64,000 nt of DNA from Ochromonas danica (lineage: Eukaryota; Sar; Chrysophyceae; Chromulinales; Chromulinaceae). The notes beneath the pieces are model-generated. The model was given only the letters and a program-made list of their open reading frames with translations. It did no database searches and was not told the DNA's origin. Positions 1 to 12,724 of this stretch are shown in pieces; the stretch's first letter is position 1; the number at the start of each line of letters is the position of its first letter. The stretch covers positions 62,001 through 126,000 of the forward strand of contig VKHL01000061.1 of assembly GCA_015146655.1 (NCBI GenBank), written 5' to 3'. The position numbers and the translations under genes are program-made.

Positions 1-399
1 CTCCGCGGAGAGAGTCCAAGGATCAAACTCTTCTCTTGGCCGAATCATATTCTTGTAGCCAACATTCTGGATGATCGAGATGATGTCTTGGCAGGCTGAA
101 GCGTCCAAAGCTTCCTCTTGAGAAAGTAACGAGGTCACTTGACTCTCTGCGCTCTGTGCAGCTTCGGCGGAGTAGAGCTTGGAGTCCAAGACGTCGTGCA
201 GCAAGCCGCCGTAGAAGGCGATGACTGGGTTGGCCTGCTGGGTCACCGCGAGACGACGAGCCAAGTTAGCCACGCGATGGCAGTGCGCGACGTCATGAGC
301 AGCACAGCCAGCCATCTTCATGCGCTCGCTCACGAAGTCTTCCAGTCTCTGGGAGACAACGAAGGCAGCAGGAGTAGCTGTGGCAGTGGAGGAAGACAT
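1..399 (-). CDS. HD-domain phosphohydrolase, 5' part (cut by window start)
   Basis: The reading frame is open from ATG at 399 to the window edge, giving the first 133 residues. The protein has an HD-superfamily metal-binding pattern: HDVAHCHRV near residue 35, then FYGGLLHDVLDSKLY about 30 residues later, as in small bacterial and eukaryotic HD hydrolases of the YedJ/YpgQ type, which cleave phosphate esters or nucleotides. The substrate cannot be read from the sequence. The N-terminus is Ser/Thr/Ala-rich with no clear signal. The next gene upstream on the same strand ends at 923, leaving about 520 bp as the promoter region. The C-terminal part, including the last metal ligand, lies outside the window. 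Confidence 0.75.
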   Translation of the reverse strand, partial: MSSSTATATPAAFVVSQRLEDFVSERMKMAGCAAHDVAHCHRVANLARRLAVTQQANPVIAFYGGLLHDVLDSKLYSAEAAQSAESQVTSLLSQEEALDASACQDIISIIQNVGYKNMIRPREEFDPWTLSAE

Positions 400-706
400 G
401 GTGGTGAGATGGCGTGAACCTGGAAGCAGCAGGTTGCAAGTGAGGAAGAGGATTCTTGATGAGAAGAACATGGAGCGAAGTCTCACCAGTCAGCAGTCAG
501 CAGTTGTTGGCAAGAGTGCTGCCAGTCCTTCCTTTGCTGTGGGAGTGAATCAAATCAAAAGCACTTCCCCGCGCATTGAATAATGGCAACACACTGAAGA
601 AGAACACTGAGGGACAGCAGGGGACGGGAATTAGACTGTGTGGCCAACCAACAGCCAACAGCCAACACAACGAAGTGATCTTATCTTTAACAACCCATTT
701 ATACAT

Positions 707-764
707 ACCAACTACCAACTACCAACTAGCAACTACCAACTACTGCTGTAGTACCAACTAGCAG
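707..764. repeat. short (CAACTAC)n-like tandem repeat
   Basis: Degenerate repeats of ACCAACT/AGCAACT units lie in the spacer between the HD gene (start at 399) and the sarcosine-oxidase-like gene (stop at 923). I see no gene in the rest of 400-922. Confidence 0.6.
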
Positions 765-922
765 GCGGTCAGCGGAAGCAAGATCAGAAGAGAGGACGAC
801 AGAAGACGACATCAAGCAAGATGGTCAAAAATGAAACAATGCCTCGCACAACAAGGCAGGAAGGGCGAAGCCAAACAGGATTGAGAGTATAGGAGGAAGA
901 GGAAGGCCAAGTCAGGTCAAGG

Positions 923-2364
923 CTAGGTCGAGGAGTAGAGGGAGGAGCGGTTGCCCAGGCGGAAGAGCGAGATGTCGTACTCTGTCTCGCCAGTCAACGC
1001 CAAGTCCTTCAAGATCTCGCCCACCACGGAGCAGAACTTGTAGCCGTGGCCTGAACACGGAGAGGCAAGCACGATATTGGGATGCTGCGGGTGTAAATCT
1101 ATCAAACTGCAGCAGCGAAGAGAGACAGAAGAGATCAGACTCGACGATTAATCAGCAGACATTGGGAGACTTGGGAGAGACTCACAAATGGTCATCGGGC
1201 GTCATCGTGTACATGCACGTCGCAGTCTCGAGCAGTTCTCCATCGAGGCCAGGGATCTTTTGCTGGAAGAGTGCGCGCATAGCGTCCACCTCCTCCTGCG
1301 CCACCTCGCGGTCGAGACTGTCGGGGTCAGCGCAGAGAGTGTGCAAGACTTGTCCGTGCTGCGCGATCTTCACTGCGCCAGGAAAGGTTCCGTCCTCAGG
1401 GAAGCCGTAGAAGTTGTTTCCCTCGCCCAAGTCCCAGATGTAGACGGGCAGGCGGCGCCAGTTGACTGTCGAGTCTCGAGGGCGGAACCAGAAGAGCACT
1501 CGGCGCTCGACGTGCAGAGGGAAAGGAAGGATTGAGTTGAGCAGCTGCGGCGCCCAGGCGCCAACTGTGAGCACGAGCTTCTTGCAGAGGTAGCGCTGCT
1601 TGTCGGTCTGCACGACAACTAGTCCACCCTCCTCCTCCTCCTGCGCCTCATAGGACAACATCTCCTCCAGACAATGCACCTCTGCGCCATGCTCTTTCGC
1701 CATGAGGACGTGAGCCAAGATGCACTTCTCCGGGTTGAGAGTGCCAGCGCTGGTCTCGAAGACGGCGATCTCGTCCTCTGCCAGGCGGAACATCGGGTAG
1801 CGGGCTGCCACCTCATCGGGGGTGAGGATTTCATGCGGCAGGGAATGGTGAGCGATGGAGCGCAGAGTGCCCTGAACGATCTCGTCGTCGGCCTTGCCCA
1901 CCATCAGACCCCCGCAGAGGTTCAGCAGCGGCTGGCCGTCGTCCTCCTCCTGCTCCTGCTTCGCCTCGTAGAAGACCTTCAGCTCCTTCCACAGAGTCAA
2001 CGCTCGCTGCAGCAGTGGGACATCTAAGACATGAGTTAGCATGTATTAGCAGAGGGAGAGGGAGACTTGATGAGGTGAGACTGACAAGAAGGATCTTCGA
2101 AATACGCCTGGCGATAGATGCGCGACTTTCCATGTGACGATCCTGATGGACGGTCAGGCAGAGGAGTGAGGAGGAGTGAGGAGGAGGAGGAGGAGGTTCT
2201 GTACCGTTGGGGTGGGCGAGATCGAAGCGCTCGATGCCCAGCACTTTTCCTCCTGGCAGAGCCTTGGCCAGGTGAGCCAGCGCTGCGGATCCATGCCCTC
2301 CTATGCCAACCACGATAGCATCGTAGACGTTGTAGCCTTGGAAGGAGGAGGAGGAGGAGGCCAT
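923..2364 (-). CDS. Monomeric sarcosine oxidase / N-methyl amino acid oxidase-like flavoenzyme
   Basis: Four exons (2364-2205, 2142-2086, 2023-1186, 1106-923) give 412 residues, close to the bacterial monomeric enzyme (about 390). Splice sites were placed by frame and by family motifs. The FAD Rossmann motif GIGGHG is at residues 20-25. It is followed by HPNGSSHGKSRIYRQAYFED across introns 1 and 2, typical of the SoxA/PIPOX/MTOX group. The covalent-flavin cysteine motif CMYTMTPDDHF is present, with Cys at about residue 342. The C-terminus has SPCSGHGYKF. Enzymes of this family oxidise sarcosine, pipecolate or other N-methyl or cyclic amino acids and release H2O2. The C-terminus (…LYSST) is not a canonical PTS1 signal, so peroxisomal location is not supported. 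Similarity to bacterial MSOX looks strong along the whole length, but the substrate is not determined. Confidence 0.9.
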
Positions 2365-2544
2365 GGTTCAAGTGCGGCGAGGAGATCCACACTGCCAGCC
2401 AACAAACACCCCCGAGGCAGAAGAAACGTGTTTATCGGCCCAGCGAGGGAGGGAGGGGAGTGAGACAGATATCCAGAATCTGGCAATCTAGGTTCTTCTG
2501 GCTTGTTCCGTTTCTCGTGAAGCAAGACGATCATTGGCCTCATC

Positions 2545-5038
2545 ATGGCAGCGGTCAGTGCCTCCTCCTCCTCCATCCAGTCGCGATCGCCTCTGCTACA
2601 TGCCTGGCATGATCCACTTGCTGGGATCAAGACGCACTCGGCCTGTGTCAAACTGGCGGATTTGAATTGCGACGGCGACGCCAAGCTGTGCATCTGCGAC
2701 TACGACAAGAAGATGCGCGTCTACAGAGGCACTAGCCTCGTCATGGAGTACAGCATCCTGGACACACCCATCGCCCTCTGTGTGACCTACATGGAGAACA
2801 CCATGGTACCCCTCCTCCTCCTCCTCCTCCTACACCTGTTGGCTCACTAAAGCTGTCTGTTGTAGCCGAGGATACCCTCCATCGCTGTCGCAGCTGGCTC
2901 ACATGTCTTCATCTATCGCCAGCTGAGACCCTATCGCAAGGTAAGTGCCTCATGTTGACTGAGTGACTGACTCAAGCTAGCTGGCTTTGGTTGACACCAT
3001 CTCATGCCATTGGCACTGCCTGTCCATTGTAGTGGACCTGTCCGCCCATTGACCTGCCCGCCGCAGAGGTGGACATCTGGAATGACCTCAAGACAGACAG
3101 CATCACTCCGCCAGTGGCGGTCAAGCGCCTCGCCGAGGCACGCGATGGCGGCCTGCAGCTGTCCGCTCGATCGACAGAATTGCTCAGCCTGGCCACAGAA
3201 CAAGACCGCGCGGCCTTCGTGCTCGAGATGAAAGACCTGCCCTACCAGCAGTTCACGCTCATCACCTGCATGGACGTGTTGAAGAAGGACAGCGAGGACC
3301 CGGACGCCATCTCTTTGCTCGTCGTGGGCACTGAGGCCGGCCATTTGCTCATCTTGCCGCAAGACCCGCTCAACTCCAATGTGCTCTGTAAGATCAAACT
3401 GCCATCGACGCCTACGCTCTTGTCCATCGCCGGATGCTTTGACGTGGAGTGGAGGATCAATGTGGCTTGTCGTGACGGCAAGATGTACACCGTCAAGAAT
3501 GGAGGTCAGCCCCTGCCACACCTTACCATGCCATGCCTTGTCTTGTCTTGCCTTGCCGTCTCCTGACTAGTCGTTCTGCATGCTTGCAGAGGTGCGAGGG
3601 AGTGCTTTGCTGGTCGGCTCCGCGGTGGATTTGGGCGCGCAGGCCGTGGCTCTCGTGCGACAAGAAAAGTTTTTGTGGGCGGCGACGATGGACCGCAACA
3701 TCGCCTGCTACTCCTCTCGCGGCAAGCGATTGAAGGGCATGATCCTCTCGGAAGACATCGCGGAGCTCTGCATCATGTCTCTGAAGAAGGCCAAGGTCAA
3801 CTATTTGCTTCTCGTGGCTCTGGCCACGGGGGAGATCTGCATGTACAGGGAGCTCACACTGATCCACTCTTTCAAAGTGGATCGGCCTATTCTTGCGATG
3901 TGCTATGGGCTGTACGGCCGCGAGGAGAATTCGCTGATCATCGTGCACGGGCCCGGCGCCTTGACGATCAAAATGTGGCGCCGCACGGCTGAGATCGAGA
4001 GTCTCAACTTCAGCGCAGGACCTCCGCCAGAACAAGACGTCCCTCTGCCCGTGCCGAAGAAGACGAAGCTCTATGTCGAGCAGACGCAGCGAGAGAGGGA
4101 GAAGGCGCCGGAGATCCATCGCTCTTTCCAGAGAGACCTTTGCAAACTGCGCCTCACCACAGCGCGAGCTTATGTCAAGACACTGACAGATGGAAGCTTG
4201 GTAAGCATAGCTGAGACTAGAGAGAACATGTCGTCGTCATCTGTCGCACCGAGCTAGCCACTCTGCCCTCCCTGGCAGTGGGAGGGAAAGGCGATTTGTC
4301 GATCGCTGCCGCAGAGCGCAGTTTGGTGCCAAATTAACACTTCGCAGTAGATGACAAGGCTGACTAGCATTGCCTTCCTTGACAGATACCTGCGATACAT
4401 TATCTCTTTATTCTTCCTCCTGGTCTTGCTGGTCTCATTCTCGTTGTTTGTCTCATTCATTCTGGTTGTTGTTGTTGTTGTTGTTGTTGTTTAGACTGCA
4501 GCGGTGGTGGGCAGTCAAGATGTGCGATTGCAAGTCTCTGTCCAAGGCCTAGGCCCGCGTTTTCTCGTCAAAGCAACGTTACAAAATGCTTCTAATCAAC
4601 CTATCATGCAGGTAGAGTCAACACCTCATATGGTACCTTGTATGATGGTGGTGGTGGTGGTGACGTCATCTCTGTGTGTGGTGGTGTAAATTAGAGTCGT
4701 TTGATCTTCTGCTTCGACCCTCAGCATTACTCCATGGACTCCTCGTCTTCTCTTGGACAGCAAAGTCTTGCCGTGCCTGTGCTGTTGCCTGGCGTGCGAC
4801 AGACTCTACAGACTCACGTGCTTTGTGTGGATGCCGCGGGCCGTGCGGGACAACTTCTGCTTCTGCTCTGCGCAGGCAATCCGGCAGGCACTTCACTCAG
4901 CAGGTAGGAAACAACCTGCTACCTCCTCCTCCTCCTCCATCTACCAGGCTTGACTTGTGATTTGCTGTGATTTGTAGTGGTAGTCCGTTGCTGAGCGCGT
5001 CTGTCAAGATGCCTCCGTCAGAGCCTCTCAACTTCTGA
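2545..5038 (+). CDS. BBS1: Bardet-Biedl syndrome 1 protein, BBSome subunit
   Basis: Seven exons (2545-2805, 2866-2940, 3033-3504, 3590-4200, 4495-4611, 4695-4903, 4978-5038) join in frame to 601 residues; human BBS1 has 593. Diagnostic stretches are a HDPLAGIKTHSACVKLADLN-like start, a beta-propeller of repeated hydrophobic strands, KKTKLYVEQTQREREKAPEI, FQRDLCKLRLTTARAYVKTL, the C-terminal gamma-adaptin-ear-like region (VSVQGLGPRF) and an SVKMPPSEPLNF ending. BBS1 is a core BBSome subunit that binds ARL6 and carries membrane cargo into and out of cilia together with IFT trains. Intron 4 is the longest (294 bp) and ends in a (GTT)n tract at about 4464-4490. The gene is convergent with the desaturase, 225 bp apart. 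Confidence 0.95.
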
Positions 5039-5263
5039 TTCAATTGTTTTACTTTTCCGCGGGATGGCCTTGCTTGGAAGGATGTCATCACTCGCATCAC
5101 TCACACTGTAGCTCTCAATAACATTAACGTTAACATTATGCTGAGACGCGGTTTCTCTCAGTCACCTCTTACAGGAGCTATAACGGAGTCGTTGGCAAAG
5201 GGTTACCATTTATACAACTAAGACTTGAACAAAAAAGGGATAGTCTAGCAGGGACAAGCTGGT

Positions 5264-6683
5264 CTACTGGCTGCTGGGGTGGTAATTCGTGGGGAACTGC
5301 TGCGAGCCAAGCTGATGCAGATGACGCACACAGGAAGCAACATTCTCGCCGACAGTGGGGAAGTGCACATAGGGAATGCCCTTCTTCTCGCAATAGGCGC
5401 GCACGATGGGGGCGATGGTCGGGTAGTGCGAGTGCTGGATGCGGGGAAAGAGGTGGTGCTCGATCTGGTAGTTCAGCCCTCCGTTGATGAAGGCCAGCCA
5501 GGCGCCACCCACATTCGCTGCCGTGCAAACCTGCTTACGAAGAAATGACTCCTATAGAATAGAAACCAGACGACAGACACATCTCATCAGCAGGGTAGAA
5601 GGGGGACAGCGGGGGGGAGGGGGAGGGAAGGGGTACCTTGACAGCCTCGTCCTTGTCGTCTCGATAGAAATAGGCGTTCTCGAAGTTGTGTGAGATGATG
5701 AAGAAGAAGGCCAGATAATACCCACCCACAATAAAGAGGGGCAGGACATTAATCAAGGTGGATATTGCTGGCACTTGATAGAGCGGGAAGACAATCCAGC
5801 GCAACACGAAGAAAGCGATGGTGGCCTCCTCGAAGAGACGATTCTTAGTCACCAACACGGACATGCGTGTGTAGTGGAAGCCATTGACGACATGACCCAC
5901 GGAGGAGACGATATAAGACATGCCAAAGAGCGCGAAGAGCAGGAAGACGTAAAGGTGTTGGCCCAGCTGGTAGCGATGCAGAGGCTTGAGAGGGTTCAGC
6001 CGCAGGAAGTCATTGCCAACGATGTCAGGGTCGGTAGTGACGCTGTTGGGATAGATGTGATGCTGAACGTCATGCTGGTGGATCCAGTCGAGCGCGCTGC
6101 CTCCAATCCAATTCTGCGTCAAGCCGAAGAGTCGATTGATGGCCGCCACGGGGGAGAGCGAGCCGTGGTTGGCGTCGTGCTGGACGTTCATGCCCACCCA
6201 GGCGAAGATCAAGCCAAGAGGGCCAGTGAAGTACCAGCGGTAGGACTTGGTGGTGTGGATGAAGAGCTCCAGGCCGAAGGCGAGGCCCAGCAGCACGACG
6301 AGCTTCAGCCAATAGTGCCAGGGGGCGAAGGCCTTGGAGCGAGGCAGCACCTCCTCCACCAACTTGCAGAGCTCTAGGTAGTCGTCGTCCTTGAAGGTCT
6401 TCATGGGCTGCGCGCTGCCGAGGCAGAGGCTCTGCAGGCGGTCGTGCGGGAAGCGCTTGCGGTGGTACGACAGGAAGGCCTCCGTGGCGTCTCTCCCGGC
6501 GAAGACCTTGACAAAGAGTTCTCCACCAGCATGACTCTTGGCCAGAGTCTTTGCGTCGTATATTTTGTCATCCACCTGCACCACCACTGGGGAGAGCGGC
6601 GAGGCGGACAGGATGGGCGAGTCGTCAGGGACACTTTTGGCCTGTGCCTGAGCTTTTGCACTGTTTTCACCTTGAGGAGGCAT
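5264..6683 (-). CDS. Cytochrome b5-fused front-end fatty acyl desaturase
   Basis: Two exons (6683-5637, 5551-5264) give 444 residues. The N-terminal cytochrome b5 domain has the heme ligands in HAGG (His51) and FLSYH (His74). The three histidine boxes of front-end desaturases are present: HDANH (169-173), HDVQHH (204-209) and QIEHH (378-382). The Gln in the third box marks the delta-4/5/6/8 class. Hydrophobic segments lie around 125-165, 240-265 and 300-335. It should insert a double bond between an existing one and the carboxyl end of a polyunsaturated acyl chain in the ER; regiospecificity cannot be assigned by eye. An in-frame upstream extension exists, but ATG 6683 starts right before the low-complexity leader and b5 domain. 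It is divergent from eIF2A. Confidence 0.92.
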
Positions 6684-6958
6684 GGCTAGTGTTGAGAAGG
6701 GAGAGGAAAGGTCAGGTGGAAGAGCTCTGCAGGAGCTGGCAAGATATTTTGAAGATCCGATGGGATCGTTCCAGTCCTTCGCCTCGCGCTGCTGGCACTG
6801 CTTGGCCTTCACCACTTCAGAGCAGAGGCGACTTTTAACCCTGAAAATAGCCCTTTTCGAGCAGTCAGGTGCCGTGTCTGTTGTCTTGGAGTGTTAGTGT
6901 TAACTTAATAAGATTGGGTTAGGGGATGGTCATTCTTTGCTTTTGTTCCAAGAAGAGA
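6684..6958. promoter_or_regulatory. Shared divergent promoter region of desaturase and eIF2A
   Basis: The 275 bp between two divergent start codons must hold both promoters and 5' UTRs. No specific element can be named with confidence. Confidence 0.4.
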
Positions 6959-9034
6959 ATGGCTTCTATTGGTGATGGCAAGGTTGCTGGAGGTAGCAGT
7001 AGCTCCATACCCCAGCCTCAGTTTTTAGTTCGAGACAAAAATTCCATCCAGATCTACGAGGGCCCAGCTGCGACTTCCCCAGCAGGCAGTGGCGGCGAGA
7101 TTGTCTACAGCCTGGCCGCGCAGCCCTTCCCCGTACCAGCCGCTGGCCTGCGCCTACCGCCCATCTACAACAGCGACGGCAGTGTCTACTGCTTGCTTCA
7201 CGAAAACAAGCCTCTGAGCCTGCACGACGCGAGCACTGGATCGCTTCTGGTCGAGCTGGACATCTCCGACGCCGCCAAGGCGGACTTCAGCCCTCAAGGC
7301 AGATTCCTCGTCACTTACTCTCTACCCACGAAGGTCAATGACCACCCAACTTCCAACCTGCGTGTCTGGAGCACAGCCACTGGAGCACTGCTGGCAGGCT
7401 TCGTGGCCAAGACGTACAAGGCGGACGCCATCCAATTCACCGACGACGACCGCTTCGCTCTGCGACTGGGCAGCAATGAGATCCTTGTCTATCTTACGGA
7501 ATCAGGGTTCAACGGAGAGGAGGCAGTGAAGCTGTCTCATCGAGGAGCCAGTCAATTCCGTGTGGCACCCACCAGTTGTGCGGCGGGACTGTACATCGCA
7601 GTCTTCACTCCCGAGGCAGGAGGCAAGCCAGGAACCACTTCGGTCTATTCCTTTCAACCCGCTGATAAGACTATTAGTGGGCCGGTTGCGTCGAGAACAA
7701 TCTTTGGAGCCTCTGAGGCCTCTTTGATGTGGAATCGCCAGGGCACTTCCCTGCTCATCCACTCCCAAAGCGATGTGGACTCTTCGAACGCTTCATACTA
7801 CGGAGCTACAGCGCTCTATATTATCCATCCTCAGCATAACATCTCTGCGAAGGTGGAGCAGAGCAAAGACGGGCCTGTACAGGATGCCAAATGGTCTCCC
7901 AATGGCGACAGGTTAGACTGCTCGCATCACTATCTTTCGTCGTGTTTCTGACTTGATTGCGATTGTGTAGGTTCGTAGCAATTGCGGGAAATATGCCAGC
8001 AGCTAGCTCTATGTACAGTGAGAAAGGAGAGCCAGTCTACCATTTCGGCGCGGCGCATCGCAACACGATCGTGTGGGCACCTCACGGGCGATTCTTATGT
8101 CTCGCAGGCTTTGGAAACCTCGCCGGCGAGATGGACTTTTATGACACAATTCGCCTCAAGAAGCTGGGCTCCAACACCTCTCATTGCGCCACAGCCTTTG
8201 CTTGGGCTCCTGATAGTCGCTCCTTCCTCACAGCCTCTCTGGCTCCTCGCATGAATGTGGACAATAACGTGAAGCTTTTCCGATATAACGGCACTGGACC
8301 CGTTGTTAAGGTTGATTTTGAGCGTGCCTATGCTGCCTACTGGAGGCCAGTTCCCGCGGGGTTGTACTCTGATCGTCCTCCCTCTCCTCGCAGGCAGCAG
8401 GGTGAGGAAGCTGCAGCAACGCCTCCTCCCGCCCCTGCCGCAGCCGCTCCCAAGCCAGCTCCCTATCGCCCTCCACGATCCACAGGCTCTCTTTCCTCGT
8501 TCATGGCGCGTGAGAAGGAGCAGACCGCGGCAGTGCCTGTTGGCAAGGTCAAGGCCCCTGCCTCCGCCCCTCCTGCCAAGTTTGTCCCTGCTGTCAAGCA
8601 AAGAGTCATTCCTGGAATGCCCCCTCCAACGGAGAATAAGAAGAAAGTTCCTGGTGCTCCTCCTGCACCAGCCCCCGCAGCGAAGGCAGCGGCTAAGCCT
8701 CCTGCTCCTCCTGCAGCTTCTGCTCCTGCAGCTTCCCCTCCAGCTGCTAGTGCCCCAGAGACTGCTGTCGACAAAGAGAAGCGCGCCAAAGCAATTGCAA
8801 AGAAGCTCAAGGGAATTGACGAAATTAAGACCAAGATTGCTGCAGGCCAGACAATCGATGCTGAGCAGGTGGGTCTGAGAGTTCCTCTCTGTGTATCTCT
8901 CTCCGTCTCTGTCTCTCTTTTTCTGTCTCTAACCTGTGCTATTCTCTTTGTTTGTTTGTTTTGAATGTTTGCAGAGGAAGAAGTTGGATGGAGAGGCGGC
9001 ACTCAGAGCGGAGCTCGCTTCCCTCTCTCTATGA
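6959..9034 (+). CDS. EIF2A: Eukaryotic translation initiation factor 2A
   Basis: Three exons (6959-7911, 7971-8868, 8975-9034) give 636 residues. The first half is a WD-type beta-propeller (QFLVRDKNSIQIYEG, DISDAAKADFSPQGRFLVTY, QDAKWSPNGDRFVAIAGN, NTIVWAPHGRFLCLAGFGNL). The second half is Pro/Ala-rich linker with KQRVIPGMPP and a C-terminal basic helix (KEKRAKAIAKKLKGIDEI). This is the eIF2A family, a non-canonical initiator-tRNA and 40S binding factor used under stress and in non-AUG initiation. ATG 6959 was chosen over the in-frame 6926 because it begins the MASIGDG segment. The poly-Pro/Ala stretch near residues 450-590 is longer than usual and low in complexity. The stop is 40 bp from the stop of the convergent two-TM gene. 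Confidence 0.93.
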
Positions 9035-9074
9035 AGTAGTCACTGTGTCAGAGAAACTAAAATAATAGTTACAT

Positions 9075-9446
9075 TTATTTCCTGGGGTTTGTTTCTTGGC
9101 ACTGTGAGCTGTTGTCACCATAAATATGCCCACTGGAGAGGAGAGGGCTCAGATTGATGGTGGAAGTGCTCGTCAGTGGCCTGTGATTACTGAATGATTG
9201 TGAGCGAAGAGTTAGACCTTTAGCATAGAGCGCTCTGTCGCAAATCAGATCGGCGGCACCTCCCAGCACTAAGACGACCCCGCTGATCGTTCCTATTGTC
9301 TGGGCCAGCCCGTCATCTTCACCTTGAAACCAGAGACAAAACGCCCCAAAGCCAATAAACAGGCTGGATCCCATTATGCAGGAAGGGAAGTACTTCCACC
9401 AAGTTCTTCCTGCTCTCTTGCAAGGCATGACATCTCTCATAGCCAT
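9075..9446 (-). CDS. Small two-TM protein, lineage family member A
   Basis: Single exon of 123 residues from ATG 9446. I do not recognise a named family. A basic N-terminus (KRAGRTWWK) precedes two hydrophobic segments, about residues 18-36 (CIMGSSLFIGFGAFCLWFQ) and 42-62 (TIGTISGVVLVLGGAADLI), then a Ser/Thr-rich tail. The motif GFxxFCxWF, a short polar loop with LA, then a Gly-rich second helix ending A-D/K is shared with the products at 9621-9917 and 14059-14511. Other in-frame starts upstream are non-ATG. Its 3' end lies 40 bp from eIF2A. Confidence 0.6.
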   Translation of the reverse strand: MAMRDVMPCKRAGRTWWKYFPSCIMGSSLFIGFGAFCLWFQGEDDGLAQTIGTISGVVLVLGGAADLICDRALYAKGLTLRSQSFSNHRPLTSTSTINLSPLLSSGHIYGDNSSQCQETNPRK

Positions 9447-9620
9447 TCTGAGGGACTGAGGGATGACAGTGAGGGGCAAGAAGCGCGTTTATCGAAATGC
9501 GTTGTTTAACTTAAGAAGAATGAGATTTCAACGCCACGGTTTGGTTTGCTATTGGATCCAAGATCATCTTTCACCTTTCCAACCGCCGCCCCATCAGTCA
9601 ACCTCACCCCTTCCTACTCA

Positions 9621-9917
9621 ATGATCCTTGTTATCGTCGCTTTCGTGAGAAGCTTCACCCTTATTCGTCTGCCAGCGGTGGTGATGTTGTTCGGCTTTAT
9701 GTTAGGCTTCATCTCCTTCTGCAGCTGGTTCTACAGTCGTGAGCAGCTGGCCAAGCTGTTGGGTTTTGCCTCTATCATTGTCTTAGGCGTTGGAAGCGTG
9801 GCGGACGTGGTGTTCACCATATTTTTGCATCCCGACAGTCGCTGTCGCTCGTTAGTGAAGCAGGAGAAGGAAAGGGAAGCAAGCCCTGCGCAACGGCATC
9901 GGGAGATCGAGCTCTGA
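9621..9917 (+). CDS. Small two-TM protein, lineage family member B
   Basis: ATG 9621 opens 98 residues, divergent from member A. Two hydrophobic helices (about residues 18-38, with GFMLGFISFCSWFYS, and 45-66, with LLGFASIIVLGVGSVADVV) carry the same GFxxFCxWF…LA…G…VAD pattern as members A and C, despite little other identity. The tail is charged (EKEREASPAQRHREIEL). The frame stays open upstream for 25 codons without ATG, so a longer N-terminus from an unseen exon is possible. Function unknown. Confidence 0.5.
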   Translation: MILVIVAFVRSFTLIRLPAVVMLFGFMLGFISFCSWFYSREQLAKLLGFASIIVLGVGSVADVVFTIFLHPDSRCRSLVKQEKEREASPAQRHREIEL

Positions 9918-11129
<1,212 letters not shown>

Positions 11130-11206
11130 TCCCATTCCTCATAATTGATCGCACTGGCCCAGCCTCTCTCTTCCCCGACGTCTCCCTTCGCCTGCAAGAT
11201 ACTGCA

Positions 11207-12046
11207 ATGAATCCTCAACAACCTGACAATGCTCGCTCCAAGCTCTTTCATCGCGCCTCCATCGTGCAGAAATCTGCTGCCTGGATGGCTATTGCGTTTG
11301 CATTGGTGGCTATGATCTTGATCATCCGATGGGCTGATGGCAAGAACACTAACGACTCCTACTTGGGAGGGCTAAACTTCAACAAGCAGCTCGCCAACTT
11401 TCACCCAGTCTTCATGACTGCTGGCACGCTCTTAGGTGGCATCTCTTCCATGGTGACATATCGCATCGTGGACCTGCCCAAGACTTGGGCCAAACTTCTC
11501 CACGGAGTCCTCCACCTCGCAGCGCTAGTCTGCATTGTGCTGGGATTGTACTCGATCTTCACCTCGAAGAACTTCACAGACAAACATGCAGGCGGTGGGC
11601 ACTACGCCAATCTTTACTCGGCTCACTCCATCGTGGGTATCGCCACGATTTCCCTCTACGGTCTAAACTACTTCCTCGGAGTACTTTTCTTCCTCACCAA
11701 CCTCGTCTCTGAAGCAGCTAAGAAGCTCTATCTGTCTTACCATGTCTTCCTGGGTCTCTTCTCGCTCTTCATGGTCATGGCTTCCATTGAGTCAGGTATC
11801 TTAAACGAGCAAGGCATTGTTGGGTGCTCCATTCAGGTGGACAGCATGAATCTCAACCCTGCCTCCACTTACCATGAACTTAATGCGGGATGTAAGCTCG
11901 GCAACGGAGCCGCAGTGCTGACCTTTCTCGCAGTCCTCTTCGCGTGGCTGGCCATGTTCGACTACATGGAGAAGTCCAAGGGAGATGAGCCACAAGAGCA
12001 AGCCGCACACAGCAAGCTGGGAGCGGTTGACCCCGAGGCTTTCTAA
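11207..12046 (+). CDS. Cytochrome b561 family protein, copy 1
   Basis: Intronless, 279 residues with six hydrophobic segments, the usual size and fold of cytochrome b561. Candidate heme histidines are His66 (NFHPVFM), His99/His103 (LLHGVLHLAAL), His140 (YSAHSIVG) and His179 (LSYHVFLG), with the family's spacing between helices 2 to 5. The family moves electrons across a membrane from ascorbate to monodehydroascorbate or ferric iron. A lumenal loop before TM6 has two cysteines (GCSIQVD, AGCKLGNG) that may pair. The C-terminus is short and charged, without a dilysine signal. Its tandem twin follows 678 bp downstream. Confidence 0.9.
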   Translation: MNPQQPDNARSKLFHRASIVQKSAAWMAIAFALVAMILIIRWADGKNTNDSYLGGLNFNKQLANFHPVFMTAGTLLGGISSMVTYRIVDLPKTWAKLLHGVLHLAALVCIVLGLYSIFTSKNFTDKHAGGGHYANLYSAHSIVGIATISLYGLNYFLGVLFFLTNLVSEAAKKLYLSYHVFLGLFSLFMVMASIESGILNEQGIVGCSIQVDSMNLNPASTYHELNAGCKLGNGAAVLTFLAVLFAWLAMFDYMEKSKGDEPQEQAAHSKLGAVDPEAF

Positions 12047-12724
12047 TCATATATTCACTTCGATGTCTTTCCAATATATCACGCTGTAGCATATTAATAT
12101 CCATATGCCAGTATTTTACATATAATACACGTAGACTTGTCGCAAATGCAAATAGCAGGGAATCAGATTACGATTCTTCCTGTCTTGTACTAGTATTTTA
12201 CATTTGGTATACTTACAGTAGACGTGTGATGTCTGTAGGATGGAATTAGATTAACTTTGTTCCTGTCTCCTCGCAACCATTCTGTTACTTTATCCTGCAT
12301 TCTTATGTTAGCTATAGGTACACACCAAAGCGATCAACAAAGTTGCACGAAAAACCGTTACTTGTACTGTTTGCGCTGGGTTGGATATTCTCGCTGCTGT
12401 GACTTTCGTGTGTGGGTTGCACGTTTTGGTGGTTTAAAGGTAAGGAAAAGCGGGTTTCTCTTCCGCTCTGCTGCTGTGTTGGGGGTGTTGTTCTGTATAA
12501 GCCAGGAAAAGTTCTGAACGTCGCAAGTAGAAGTTCCAAGTTCCGAAGACTTCGCGGCAATGGCTTTGCAAAGAGCGATGGCAGAGCAAGAGGTAGGGAT
12601 AGGTAGCGAACGAGAAGAGAGATGGGCGGGTGCAAGCGCAGGGATGCTCTGTTCCATCTTTCAGAACATTCCTCATAATTGATCGTACCGGCCCAGCCTC
12701 TGCCTTCACCTGCAAGATACTACA

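Noticed and set aside
1162-1618. Overlapping frames opposite the sarcosine-oxidase exons
   Set aside because: Shadow frames of the real gene; the coding strand carries the family motifs.
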